From positions 30,306,421 to 30,370,420 of the forward strand of contig JBCFYV010000100.1 of NCBI GenBank assembly GCA_039000515.1: DNA of 64,000 nucleotides, written 5' to 3'. The DNA comes from Timema cristinae (lineage: Eukaryota; Arthropoda; Insecta; Phasmatodea; Timematidae). Positions 54,301-64,000 of this stretch are shown piece by piece. Position 1 is the stretch's first letter. Every line of letters begins with the position of its first letter. The notes under the pieces were generated by a model. It did no database searches. It worked only from the letters and a program-made list of their open reading frames with translations, and had not been told where the DNA came from. The translations under genes and the position numbers were made by a program.

Positions 54301-54814
54301 ATTCTTTCTACACAATTTCATAATAACTCTCATCACATCGTTTCATTACATGTAGTACGTGTGGACAACCTCTTATTGTGTGACTTGGACGACGTTCTAC
54401 CACCAGAGAGGGTATAAATCTACACAACACACAGCTGACAAAAATAGAAAGTAGATCTCACCCGCTTCCATAAGCAACCATACGCAAAAAAAAAAAAAAA
54501 AGTTTCAAAGTGCCTTCTAACAGGTGCCCGCCATACATAAAATACATACATTCAGGCTTAATAGAATAAAATAATATTAATATATTACACTCCTTTAGGT
54601 ATACTTTTTTTTATCATAACATAGCTGTGATACTTATCTATTCTAATTAAATCCATTACATTACTTATTAGATAATATTCAAAAATAAATTTCGAATCTC
54701 TTTCATACCTTTTTAATTTCTCTTGACATATCGGAGAAAAGTACTGTGATCGTAAAAAAAAAAAAAAAATCAAACCCAAGATTTTGATAAAATTTGACGT
54801 TTCATGACACCTTG
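54301..54814. other. AT-rich unique sequence with A/T runs
   Basis: A runs at 54486-54501 and 54755-54769; a 64-codon minus frame is unsupported. Confidence 0.4.
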
Positions 54815-55110
54815 AAACGAAAAAAGTGTTTTTTCACAATGCCGTCTGTCTGTTTTTAACTCGCGCTAAGGCCGAAACTATTTTAACGATTGGGATAAAA
54901 CTTTTCATAAGATCCCCTTGAAGGGTTTTTGAAAATAGACATCTTACACTAAAATTAAGGGTAGGTTTACTTAAGGGTGAAACTAAAAAAAAAAAAATAT
55001 TTTCTCAAAATTCACTTTAACGATTTTGATTAAATTCTATGTCTAGACACTTAAACAAGATGGAAATTCTCTTTTTCTTGTGAAAATGAATTGAGGGTAT
55101 TTTACGTGGG
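54815..55110 (+). repeat. unclassified repeat with two ~130-bp sub-copies
   Basis: GCCGTCTGTCTGTTTTTAAC, AACTATTTTAACGATTGGGA and ATAAAACTTT are echoed by TTCACTTTAACGATTTTGAT and TAAATTCTATG. The wording is typical of dispersed invertebrate repeats; class unknown. Confidence 0.4.
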
Positions 55111-55427
55111 GGAAATTTTCAAATTTTCATAATTTATCCGCAACTATTTGAGATAATAAATAACTTATCGCTGTACATCTGTAGTACTATTATAAATACA
55201 ATTTTTTTATTTGAAATATATATTTTATAGAACCAATAGTTTCTTAGCTATACATAAATATCTATAATTATACTTTTTAATTCAGATCTTAGAAAATGAA
55301 TTTGATTCTTATGCTCTTTGGTGGACAAAGATGTTTTTTTTTTCTTATTTTTTTTGTAACAATGTTCATAGTTCCTAATGCTATAGAGTAACTAATACTA
55401 ACTAACTATATATAATATACTAGTTAT
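55111..55427. other. AT-rich unique sequence
   Basis: Nothing recognised. Confidence 0.45.
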
Positions 55428-55493
55428 TGGCCGTCTAATCTATCTAATACGAGAGTGATGCCTTAGACCATGCGGCCACCAAAGCAGGTATAT
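55428..55493 (-). mobile_element. SINE A' head fragment
   Basis: ACGAGAGTGATGCCTTAGAC and CATGCGGCCACCAAAGCAGG only. Confidence 0.65.
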
Positions 55494-55660
55494 ATTCCGT
55501 GATAATTAGTAGTAGGTTTCAAGATGTAATTGTGTATAATTATTCCACATAGGCAGCGTTTATAGCTATTACAATTAAAAATAAACAGCTAGGTGGTCTT
55601 GATGGAGGTAAACGCTCTCTATAGCTGAAGAACGGGACCATTTAAAATGAAACTTTTTTT

Positions 55661-55915
55661 TCCGTCACGTCTTACTACCTATTAAGGTTATACGGATATA
55701 AGATAATTACTATAATTAGGTGGGGATGAGGATGGAAGCATTGTAGAGGTAATCTACCCGTATTTGCGTGGCAAAAGAGTGGGAAAACATTTAGGAGAAA
55801 CCACCCTCAGTAGACCCGCCTGGGACTCGATCCACGATCTTCCCGTTATATGCAGGCCAGTCTAACACGAGAGTAACGCCTGAGGGCTTAGACCATCCAA
55901 TTAACCTGAACGCAC
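55661..55915 (-). mobile_element. SINE family A'
   Basis: GTCACGTCTTACTACCTATT to ACGCCTGAGGGCTTAGACCA. Confidence 0.78.
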
Positions 55916-56077
55916 CCTTCAAGTGGGACAGTAACATTAATAACCACTATTAAATATTCCTAATTTACAAATAGTATCACTAACAGTGTCACTCCAAGAT
56001 AGTCTAACCGTTTGGATTGTATAAACGACTTTTGCCTCTTCCGGTAGTTACCTATTAGCATGTAAATTAATTTTCCA

Positions 56078-56200
56078 AGGATTGAGTGGTTAGTAGAAGG
56101 TCAGCCGCAAGTCTAGGACACCGGAGATTCAATTCCTGGCAATGTTTATACAGTTTTAAAATGGTTATGTGAAAAAAAAATTATACCTTAACAATAATTC
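56078..56200 (+). mobile_element. tRNA-like fragment, unclassified
   Basis: GGATTGAGTGGTTAGTAGAA and B box GAGATTCAATTCC, followed by TTTTAAAATGGTTATGTG. Resembles families D/E in the head only. Confidence 0.4.
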
Positions 56201-56225
56201 TAACCCTGAACTTTAATACTCATCG

Positions 56226-56527
56226 GTGACCTGTCGGTCTAGGGTAAAGGTGCCCAGACATCTGTGTTGGGGGTACGGGGCTCAATTCTCGGTTCCGGCA
56301 CAGATTTATATGATTACCAAACCATTCCTTCACCTCTGACAGGATGTGTATTAATCACAACTTGTGAATGTGTGGAATGCCAGGCCTACGCCGTGGTTCG
56401 GAGTCCACATTAAACTGTAGGTCCTCCATTTCATCTCACAATCACCCTACTATTACTCATTAGCGTAAGTGCGTACAACCCGAACGGGAAGTAATACGCG
56501 ATAATAATAATAATAATATAATAATAA
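56226..56527 (+). mobile_element. SINE family B, insert-bearing subtype, 14-bp TSD
   Basis: Perfect TTTAATACTCATCG at 56212-56225 and 56528-56541, yet the copy is diverged from consensus. Has the extra GATGTGTATTAATCACAAC-type segment before CTTGTGAATG, shared with the copy at 60621. Confidence 0.92.
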
Positions 56528-56741
56528 TTTAATACTCATCGCACAGTTTTATTTTACGCACATAACTACAGGTTTGGAACCACCGCAAATTACAAAAATT
56601 TAAGGACATTATAAAGAGAGTTTATAGGAAATGCACCAATAGTCATCTGTAGAGAGGATATGAAAAACAAATTTGTTTGAAATAATAATTTTAAACTATC
56701 TTACTGTACTACTCATCCGAACTAGCGATCAGGAATTACTA

Positions 56742-56988
56742 TTTTCTTATCACTGCGTAGTACTACCCATCTGGGTTATACACATTTATACTAGTTAAAC
56801 TAATGTGCTGGGTATGAGCAAGTTTAAATTAAAAGCAAGTGTACCAACATTTTCGTGGAGGGAGATTGAGTAACCATTTAGGGAAAAAAAACCACCCTCA
56901 ATACACCCGATAAGGATTATAACCCGAATCTCTCCGTCATCAGCAGTCCGGTTTATTGCAAGAGTGACACCTTTGACAACCGAAGCGG
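56742..56988 (-). mobile_element. SINE family A'
   Basis: TATCACTGCGTAGTACTACC to CACCTTTGACAACCGAAGCG. Confidence 0.8.
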
Positions 56989-57392
56989 GTTGATTGTGAA
57001 TTTAAAATTTAGAATAAATTTTAATGATACTGATTTAGAATAAATTTTAATGATATTGATTTGGTTGGATCCCTCTCATATATTAAAAAAATCATGGATG
57101 AAGTGCATTTTTCTTTAAAGTATTGTATGTAAAATATACTATTTATACTTTTTCCATGGAGATTCACGCGCTTTTCAGAACTAACGTCAATAGAATGAAA
57201 AACAAAGCTTATTATTTTCTTTCAAAAATCAACTTTGTAGTGTTTACCAAAAAAAGAAAGTGACGCTAGCTCCTTGTACCCAATAGCCTTCACAACACCT
57301 GTCTCCAGGACTCTTTCAATTAGTTGATTTTGACACTACAAGGGGTCCAAGAGGCAAGGGGTAGGTCACATATAAGCCGTTTGTGCGTATGA
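56989..57392. other. unique-looking sequence
   Basis: Short direct repeat TTTAGAATAAATTTTAATGA / TATTGATTT at 57005-57062; nothing else. Confidence 0.4.
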
Positions 57393-57436
57393 ATATATAT
57401 ATATAAAATATATATATATATATATATAATATTATA
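57393..57436. repeat. (AT)n microsatellite
   Basis: Alternating AT with AAAAT and AATATT breaks; self-complementary. Confidence 0.9.
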
Positions 57437-57539
57437 TAGTAGTAGCAGTAATACAAATTATTAGCAAGATAGTAACATAAATATACACAGTACAAAGTAC
57501 TCGAAACACGGAACGTGTAATGCCACAGAAAAATAATCT

Positions 57540-57645
57540 GTAGTTCAACTAAAATATACCAGCATTTATGTGGAGGTAAAAAGAGAAACCATTAAGGGTA
57601 AAAAATTACCAATACACCTTGCCAGGATTTGAATACAAACCTAAA
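57540..57645 (-). mobile_element. SINE fragment (body only)
   Basis: AGCATTTATGTGGAGGTAAA and AATACACCTTGCCAGGATTT. Confidence 0.5.
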
Positions 57646-57739
57646 ATAAAATGTTGGTAATTCACTTTCAGGGCACCTGACTCCAACCTGAATATTCGTA
57701 ACATCTTTGATCATTACTGAGCATGCCAGTCGAGCTTAC

Positions 57740-57930
57740 CTTTAAGTACAAGCTCTAATTATATTAAACGTCCTTTTTTTTTTGTCTACTTTAATCAATG
57801 TTCTGTAATTTGTTAGCTCAGCCCGTATCGTTCCCCTGTCAACACGTACGCCGTACAGCTCGATATCAATGCTGAGGGAACTGGAGGTCTTATGAAGAAA
57901 AGCTATATCTTCACTTCCTCTTAGATACAT
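57740..57930 (-). other. 62-codon minus frame next to a good splice donor
   Basis: MYLRGSEDIAFLHKT... ends in TAA two bases before AG/GTAAGC at 57740/57739. No homology recognised. It could be a non-coding or alternative first exon of the same-strand gene, or chance. Confidence 0.15.
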
Positions 57931-57935
57931 TGATT

Positions 57936-58153
57936 TTTTTTAGCACCGTGTCCTACTATCTGTTCTGGTTATACCCTTATGTACGTCCACTAATGTGTTA
58001 GGGATTAGAAAGGTTTAATTTAAAAGAAGTGCATACAAATTTGCGTGAAGAGAGACTAGAAAACCACTTTAAGTGCACCCAATCGGGTTTGAACACCGCA
58101 GCTTAATCCAGCATAAAAGTAGCATATTAGACCATACAGCCCCAAAGTGTGTT
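57936..58153 (-). mobile_element. SINE family A' (degenerate)
   Basis: AGCACCGTGTCCTACTATCT to TTAGACCATACAGCCCCAAA. Confidence 0.72.
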
Positions 58154-58455
58154 GTTTATTTGTTGCCAAATCTCCTCGCTCTCATTTATATCGGAAGGTT
58201 GTGTGCTGGGATGAGAAGGAGCTACTGGCAACATCGAATAACCAGCGTTGCGAAACTCATCTTATATTTGAGGGGAAATTGACCACACGAAAACGAAAGA
58301 ATGGCAACGCTGTTTCCTGATAGTAGCCATACCGTTCTCTCAGCAATGAGATCCAGTGTAGGTAGGGTAATACCGCTCAAACCAGGCGTCGCATCATGGC
58401 GCGGTATTTCTGTATTCTACTTTATAAAACAGTGGAATCGATAACAGTGAAACAA
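58154..58455. other. unique-looking sequence
   Basis: GGCGTCGCATCATGGCGCGG near 58385 is CpG-rich, but no feature is supported. Confidence 0.35.
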
Positions 58456-58560
58456 CCTGCTTCGGTGGCCTCATGGTCTAAGGTGACCCTCTCCTGTTGG
58501 ACTAGATTGCTGATGACAGGGAAATCGGGGCTCAAATCCCAGTCGGGTGTGCCTGAGGTT
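58456..58560 (+). mobile_element. SINE A' head, 3' part missing
   Basis: CCTGCTTCGGTGGCCTCATG to CCCAGTCGGGTGTGCCTGAG, then unrelated sequence. Confidence 0.75.
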
Positions 58561-58938
58561 ATGATTCATTAATGTAACTATAACTCTCTGTTAAAAATGT
58601 TATAATTATTTGCATTTTTAAAACATAACCTTACTACAGTATTATTTATTCACAATTATGTGGTTAATTTGTGTTGCATCAATTTTTTTTCTGAAGGCTT
58701 CTTTCTATTTCCGCTCCCAGGAGCAATAAGACACCTTTACAGGTGGCTCTAACTACAAAATGTTAGCTTTACGGTACCTAGAGTGACCTTGAAATAAGCC
58801 AAATGAGAAGTGTCAGCTCAGTAAGCGTGAAACGTTCATGAAACTTCACACACAAGTAATCTATTGTCATTGCACATTTACTTTTTTTTTTATATATATA
58901 CAGGCTGACAAGAAATTTGCATTATGTTAGTTAACAAT
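58561..58938. other. unique-looking sequence
   Basis: Nothing recognised. Confidence 0.4.
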
Positions 58939-59035
58939 GCAGTAAAACCCAGTTAGACTGAACCCCAGTAGTCGAAAATTCCGGATAATTCGAACACACT
59001 TTTCGGAAAACGGGGAATTTTTAAAATTCAAATGA
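58939..59035 (+). mobile_element. Tigger/pogo-like terminal fragment
   Basis: CAGTAAAACCCAGTTAGACT, GAAAATTCCGGATAATTCGA and CACACTTTTCGGAAA fit a Tigger-type terminus. No transposase or partner end found. Confidence 0.45.
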
Positions 59036-59089
59036 AATTTATTTTATTGGTTAACAAATTCCAAGTTAAAAAAAAATGGTAGAAAATAG

Positions 59090-59441
59090 TAAAGCTGATT
59101 TGCGTGGAGGGTGAGTGGAAAGCTATTTAGGAAAAAACATCCCAGTTCACCCGAGTGCACAGACAAGTAAAAACAGACTCTCAACCTTACGGGGATTTTG
59201 CTACTCTCTACTGGGCATTGCTAGTGTCAGTGCTGAATGATGATAGGAATAACTGCAGCGATCCTAGTGGTGAAGGATTCAAGCTGCCAAAAGGAGCGCA
59301 ACCCTTTTAACCTGGAAGTTGAATGTCTGGGTATATTATTTGTCTGTGCCCGAGTGAGATTCTAACCTCGATCTCCCCGTCCTCGGCAGTCTAGCTCAAC
59401 ATGAAACTTGCACGTTATCTAACCACGCTACCAAGGTGGTT
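59090..59441 (-). mobile_element. SINE family A, tail lost, split by a MITE
   Basis: 59090-59157 (TTTGCGTGGAGGGTGAGTGG to TTCACCCGAGTG) and 59349-59441 (GAGATTCTAACCTCGATCTC to CTACCAAGGTGG) are continuous once the insert and one CCCGAGTG are removed. Confidence 0.82.
59158..59348. mobile_element. 191-bp MITE with 8-bp TSD
   Basis: Termini CACAGACAA and TTGTCTGTG are perfect 9-bp inverted repeats. Target duplication CCCGAGTG at 59150-59157 and 59349-59356. An 8-bp duplication points to the hAT or P superfamily. The interior is unique in this window. Confidence 0.88.
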
Positions 59442-60620
59442 ATATGGCTTCAATAATAAAAACTGACTCGGACAATAGGCTGGGAACAGTAATGGATGTA
59501 GTTAAATATGAATTTATGAGAAAAGAAGTAGGCCCTACAGTATTTGAAATGTTGACCGAGCTAATTTTACATTTGTAAGTTTAACACGGTATATCTTTAA
59601 GGTGAATATTAAAATACTCATTAAATAATATTGGTTTGAAGACAAATACTATTAAAACTGTAGTAAGAGTAAAAAAAGTTAAACATTAGGTTTTTATATG
59701 TATTTGTGGATCACCTTAAGGGAGGCGTCCAATAAATTCCAGGGGGGCCCAGTTAATCTCAGATGGGTCCAGACCCCCTAAAACCGCCCCTTTCTAAGCC
59801 CTTTATCCCAGCCCACATGTAAAGCAATCAATTCTTTTAATACCTTGTACGTGAGATAAAGAAGAAGAAAAACGCTTTAACTCCCTTGTCAGCGTAATAT
59901 ATAGGTATACCCTAATATACGGGTTCCTCTAAAATGATGGAATGGAGAAAAAAAAACAATGAAAAAAGAGTATATAAACATGTGTCCTATTTGACCTTGT
60001 TTTCTAATTACAGCCAAGTGATTCCATTAAATTGTTTGTATACATAATTTATATCTTTCTACCTGTTGACTTAGTATGTTTATGGGCTATTGCTGGTTAT
60101 TCCAAACACTCAAGGCCGTAGCAAGTCAATAATTTAAGGGAGGGGGGGGGGGTTGTTGGGCACACACCCTGATTACCGGAAGCTAGAAAAAATTCATAAA
60201 TATTAAACACCTCTAGAAGCTAACAGATAGTGTTTTTTTTATGGCTAAATAGCCCTTAGCTGCTGAAGGCTAGGAAAATTCTAAATAATAAACACCTCTA
60301 GAAGCTATCTGAAGTGTTTTTTTTTATCGTAACACAGCCCCCTAATTTGTACTTGTATCTTATTATTGATATTGTTTGAACCATAAATAAAGCCATATAT
60401 ATTTTGTTCATAAAATCTTAGAGGGTGGGGGGAGCGTTGAACCCCCCCCCCCACCCCCCATCCCTGGATACGACCTTGCAAACACCTGGCATTTTTGAAA
60501 GAGTTTGGCATTCTACAACACGATGACTGCAGGCTTGACATTCAGGTCGAAGGTGGCCATTTTGAGCACTTCGTTTAATGTGGAAGAAAGCAACGAATAC
60601 AATTAAGTAAATATGAAGGG
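59442..60620. other. unique-looking sequence with G/C runs and a short duplication
   Basis: Runs of G (60141-60152, 60424-60431) and C (60441-60458). AACACCTCTAGAAGCTA occurs twice (60208 and 60291) within a repeated block of about 85 bp. No gene evidence. Confidence 0.45.
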
Positions 60621-60932
60621 GAGGTGACCTGGTGGTTGGTAAGGTGTCGGACTTCTATGCTGGCGGCCGGGGTTCAATCCTCGGTCCCGGCACAAATTTA
60701 TCTGATTACCAAACCCTTCCTTCACCTCTGACAAGATGTGTATTAATCACAACTTGTGAATGTGAGGAATGCCAGGCCTCTACCGTGGTTCGGATTCCAC
60801 GTTAAACTGTAGGTCCTCCATTTAATCTCACAATCACCCTACCATTACACATTAGCGTAAGTGCGTATAACCCGAACGGGTAGTAAGACGCGGTGCTAAT
60901 AATAATAATAAATAATAATAATAATAAATAAT
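60621..60932 (+). mobile_element. SINE family B, insert-bearing subtype, with TSD
   Basis: TGAAGGG flanks (60614-60620, 60933-60939). Contains GATGTGTATTAATCACAAC; the A box has lost a few bases (CTGGTGGTTGGTAAGG). Confidence 0.9.
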
Positions 60933-60994
60933 TGAAGGGCGAAGCTTGGGGATGAATGATTATAATTACGGACATGACCGTATCTCGATTATAA

Positions 60995-61080
60995 TAGAAT
61001 AGATTAAAAGATATCACATATACACGGGAATTGAACCTTGGCCCGTCAATGTTCTTACCACTGCATTAGCTATCCAGACA
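60995..61080 (-). mobile_element. tRNA-like SINE head
   Basis: Reverse strand GGATAGCTAATGCAGTGGTA and GGTTCAATTCCCGTGTATA have the A- and B-box spacing of family E. Confidence 0.5.
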
Positions 61081-61116
61081 GAATCTGCCTTAAAATATGA
61101 TCATAACTCTGGACAC

Positions 61117-61330
61117 GGATAATTTCTAGATAGCTCAGTAGTAAGAAATTGGTGCTCTAAGCAAAGGTTCCGGGTTCGATTCCCTGTCAAGTTTTAATTT
61201 TTCAATATATTTGAATTCCTATAGTATTAAGTAGCTCCACATTACTGGATTACAAACATGACTTAACTCGGAAACAAGGTCAAATGTTTGTTTTTGGTTC
61301 CTGTCCACCATTGAAGTGGTCTCCACATTT
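61117..61330 (+). mobile_element. SINE family E
   Basis: TAGATAGCTCAGTAGTAAGA (A box) and GGGTTCGATTCCCTGTCAAG (perfect B box), then AATTTTTCAATATATTTG. Body shared in outline with 24503. Confidence 0.65.
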
Positions 61331-61454
61331 TATGGTACATCCCTGTATAAGCCGATAAACACTTTTAATCCTTTTCAACTCTTATCTTCACTTGTACAAT
61401 ACGTGAGCTATGTCCTTTAACGCTTGTCCTCCATTATTGACAATATACATCTAT

Positions 61455-61665
61455 TTATTTTACGACTTATCTTAATACCCAGCCAGACTATAAATTTAAT
61501 TATATTGATGTGTTGGATTTTAGTAAAATAAAATTGAGAGGAAATGTATCAACATTTGCGTCAAGGGGTGATGTAAAATAATTTAAGAAAAGAAACCTCA
61601 GTACTCCTTGTTGGTATTCGATGCCGTGGCCTTCATGTCATTAACAAACAAGACCAGAAGTGTTT
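61455..61665 (-). mobile_element. degenerate SINE
   Basis: ACGACTTATCTTAATACCCA tail, AACATTTGCGTCAAGGGGTG body. Confidence 0.5.
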
Positions 61666-61671
61666 TCCGAC

Positions 61672-62212
61672 CCACCTTGGTGGCGTAGTTAGCTAACGCA
61701 CTAGTTTTGTGTTGAATTAGACTGCCGAGGATGGGGAGATCAAGGTTCGAATATCGGTCGGGTTAACTGGGTGTGGTTTTTCCTAAATGGTTTTCCACTT
61801 TGCCTCCCCAAAAACGTGGGTTCACTTCCTCTAAAGTAGGTGACCTGGTGGTCTAGGTGTAAGGTGTCAGACTTCTATGCTGGCAGCCGGGGTTCAATCC
61901 TCGGTCCCGGCAAAGATTTATCTGATTACCAAACCCTTCCTTCACCTCTGACAAGACATCTTGTGAATGTGGAGAATGCCAGGCCTCCACCGTGGTTCGG
62001 ATTCCACGTTAAACTGTAGGTCCTTCATTTCATCTCACAATCACCCTAACATTACACATTAGCGTAAGTGCGTATAACCCGGATGGGTAGTAAGACGCGG
62101 TGCTAATAATAATAACTTCCTCTAAATTCAACCTCCCCAGTTCCTCACCTATTAGCGTAATTAATACTTAAGCGTATGACCCGGATGGGTAGTAAGACAC
62201 GGTGCTAATAAT
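61672..62212 (+). mobile_element. SINE family A, split by SINE B
   Basis: Part 1 61672-61835 (CCACCTTGGTGGCGTAGTTA to ACTTCCTCTAAA); part 2 62127-62212 (TTCAACCTCCCCAGTTCC to CCGGATGGGTAGTAAGACAC). Confidence 0.92.
61836..62114 (+). mobile_element. SINE family B nested in family A
   Basis: Target duplication ACTTCCTCTAAA (61824-61835, 62115-62126) comes from the host SINE body. Full length. Confidence 0.94.
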
Positions 62213-62734
62213 GTAATGGTTTTCTATTTAGTTCTTGTGCCAACCTGGCGTAAGTTTGTAACGAACTATACACAATGTTACGACGTACTTGACAAACAAG
62301 TATAATGACGAGGCTAAGCAGACATATACATCAAGGAATAGAATGGAAAAACCACTTTGTGATAAAAACAAAATCATTCCACCATTTTGGAAGTGAACCC
62401 CACCCTCCTACGTTATATTGGCTAATATTACGAGTGGGAAAAAAACAACATTCCGGTAGTAAAATATGTAGTTACGTAACACATCCTTCTGAAACTACGG
62501 GTAAGATGGTCAAGGTCTTTAAATTAACAAGTCTCTTTCTCTCTCTCTCTCTCTCATAATTTAACCATTTTCAGGAGTATCGTGTGTAAAATATTGTCCA
62601 TTCATTGAAATAACTTGTCATTAACGACTATCGAGTTAGGGCCGGTCTTATACGCATAGATATGCTATCGGGAGGTTACCAGATAAAGGTTATAAGACTA
62701 TTTTTTTTCGCGTATTATATTTGTTTATTTATAT
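62213..62734. other. unique-looking sequence with a (TC)n run
   Basis: TCTC run at 62529-62556. An 84-codon plus frame (62305-62559) runs into it and is not supported as a gene. Confidence 0.45.
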
Positions 62735-62981
62735 TTAGCACCGCGTCTTACTACCCACTCGGGTTATACGCTTTAAGTAATAATTACGCTAATGGATTAG
62801 GAATTGGGAAGGTTGAATTAGAGGAAGTGAACCTGCATTTGCGTGGAGGAAGAGTGTAAAACCATTTAGGAAAAACCACCCCCAGTTCACCCGACCGAGA
62901 TTCGAACCTCGATCTCCCCGTCCTCAGCAGTCGAGCTTAACACGACAAGCGCGTTAGCCAACTACGCCACCGAGGCGGGTG
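62735..62981 (-). mobile_element. SINE family A, full length
   Basis: AGCACCGCGTCTTACTACCC to CTACGCCACCGAGGCGGGT; near consensus. No clear duplication. Confidence 0.9.
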
Positions 62982-64000
62982 ACTGTATGTTGTTTCTGTT
63001 CTAGTCTTAAATTAGATTATAAGGCATATGAAGCTACGACAGTCCTAACAAGCAGGTAGTGAAAATATATGTATTGAATAAAAAACTGAACCAGGCCACA
63101 GACTGGAAACAGTAATTGATGTATAAAACTTGTTTATTAGAATGTTGCTAAACGAGACTTCTTGCGTATCCAAAGAGCAAACGTTACTTTTCATTACATT
63201 GAGCTAAGCTATGTGAATGTATCATGTAGACCTATTATTAATAACACTCTAGTGTGAATTTATGTATTGATATATTAATGGCTACACAAAGTTTAGTTGG
63301 AGTTAAAGAATGTCCTTACAGGAAACTGTGGGGTGGTACAAACAAGACGTAGTTCATTGTCATTTTAGTTTCACCACATAGGGACCCGGAAGTCACCTAG
63401 GGGAGTAAGAACATGTTAAAGGAATTTTCAAAAAGGTTTTGTGTTTATCTGGACAAATAAGCAATAATAAAGTATACTTTTAAACAAATTTGAGCTAGAC
63501 GGGGGGCGTTTAGATGCCAAAGTAGAGTCATCGGAGGTTATAAAAGAGCCCAGGAAAGGTTTACTCTGTCTGGACTTGTTGCTACTCTTTTATTTATCGT
63601 ATGGCATATATGACAGTGAGAGACATGCCATCCAGATTGGTCACCTTATATGTAGACTATTAGTTGCTCTGATTACACAAAACGTTGCCCAGGTACACCA
63701 TAGGAGGTTGTATACACGTTATACCCGCAATGAAATGATGTGATGATAGTTATTATGAAGTTGTGGAGCTGGTGTGAATTTCAACCTTGCTTAAGCCTAA
63801 CTAAGCTGATTAAAAAACAGAGCCTCATAATATCTAGAGACTATTTTTGTGTCAATGCATAGAGCTAGTAATATTTTTTTATACTGATACGAGCACTGCT
63901 TTGCTCATTTTAGCTTCTCTTTGCTTTCGATGTAACAATGTACATTTACATTCTTTGTATTCACGCTATTGACTAAACGATTCTTTCTTAAATAGACTTA
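62982..64000. other. unique-looking sequence
   Basis: 63075-63150 (CAGACTGGAAACAGTAATTG, ATGTA) resembles 59470-59510, each just beyond a minus-strand family A head. TATAAAAG at 63539-63546 is a lone promoter-like word. No gene supported. Confidence 0.4.

Noticed and set aside
3510..62981. Many tRNA-like sequences with good A and B boxes
   Set aside because: Each is followed by a SINE body and tail, often with TSDs; none has an intact acceptor stem on both sides. They are SINE heads, not tRNA genes.
1..64000. Bacterial-style operon, phage or defence system
   Set aside because: Spliced gene structure, SINEs with TSDs, microsatellites and eukaryotic transposons throughout; no dense coding on either strand.

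Overview
This is nuclear DNA from an invertebrate animal. It is AT-rich, has no dense coding, carries one spliced gene with very long introns, and is packed with retroposons and short DNA transposons. The gene is bilaterian in character, but I cannot name the phylum from sequence alone.

The only host gene I can support is on the minus strand and spans most of the window. It encodes a THEM6-like hotdog-fold thioesterase. Coding exons are at 44260-44126 (membrane anchor), 7275-7061 (hotdog core with the HMNN motif) and 566-327 (C-terminal half and stop). The introns are about 36.9 kb and 6.5 kb, and splice phases and reading frame match across both junctions. A candidate core promoter (CCAAT, TATA-like, Inr, DPE) lies about 1.2 kb upstream near 45432. 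The initiator codon was not found.

Almost everything else is repeats. (1) tRNA-derived SINEs dominate. I call family A the copies with a head like 'CCTCGGTGGCGTAGTTGGC', family A' older copies with a head like 'CTTCGGTGGCCGCATGGTC', and family B those with a head like 'GGTGACCTGGTGGTCTAGGG'. All three end in the same 3' tail (CCCGAACGGGTAGTAAGACG, then GCGGTGCTAA and ATT/AAT repeats). At least three further tRNA-headed families (C, D, E) are present; C ends in a different tail, AGTGCACGTTAAATAC. Nested insertions with target-site duplications (TSDs) give the order A', then A, then B.

(2) DNA transposons: a decayed BED-hAT (25340 to about 27.9 kb) split by a SINE B; a decayed MULE-type transposase (about 28.4-29.2 kb); several MITEs; a TTAA-flanked element in two copies (10388-11318, 36974-37536); and a foldback family, one copy of which has an 82-bp perfect palindrome. 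(3) Other retroelements: a LINE C-terminal remnant (31193-31500, minus) and a gag-like pseudogene with promoter-like sequence (about 48.1-49.3 kb). (4) Tandem arrays: a 3.4-kb satellite with 18-bp monomers (17365-20790), an unrelated 18-bp minisatellite (41150-41705), and several degenerate arrays.

The long open frames of 622, 605 and 248 codons are by-products of 18-bp periodicity and are not genes. I see no operon, CRISPR array or defence-like system. The most notable material is the modular SINE superfamily, the foldback and inverted-duplication structures, and the promoter architecture of the THEM6-like gene.
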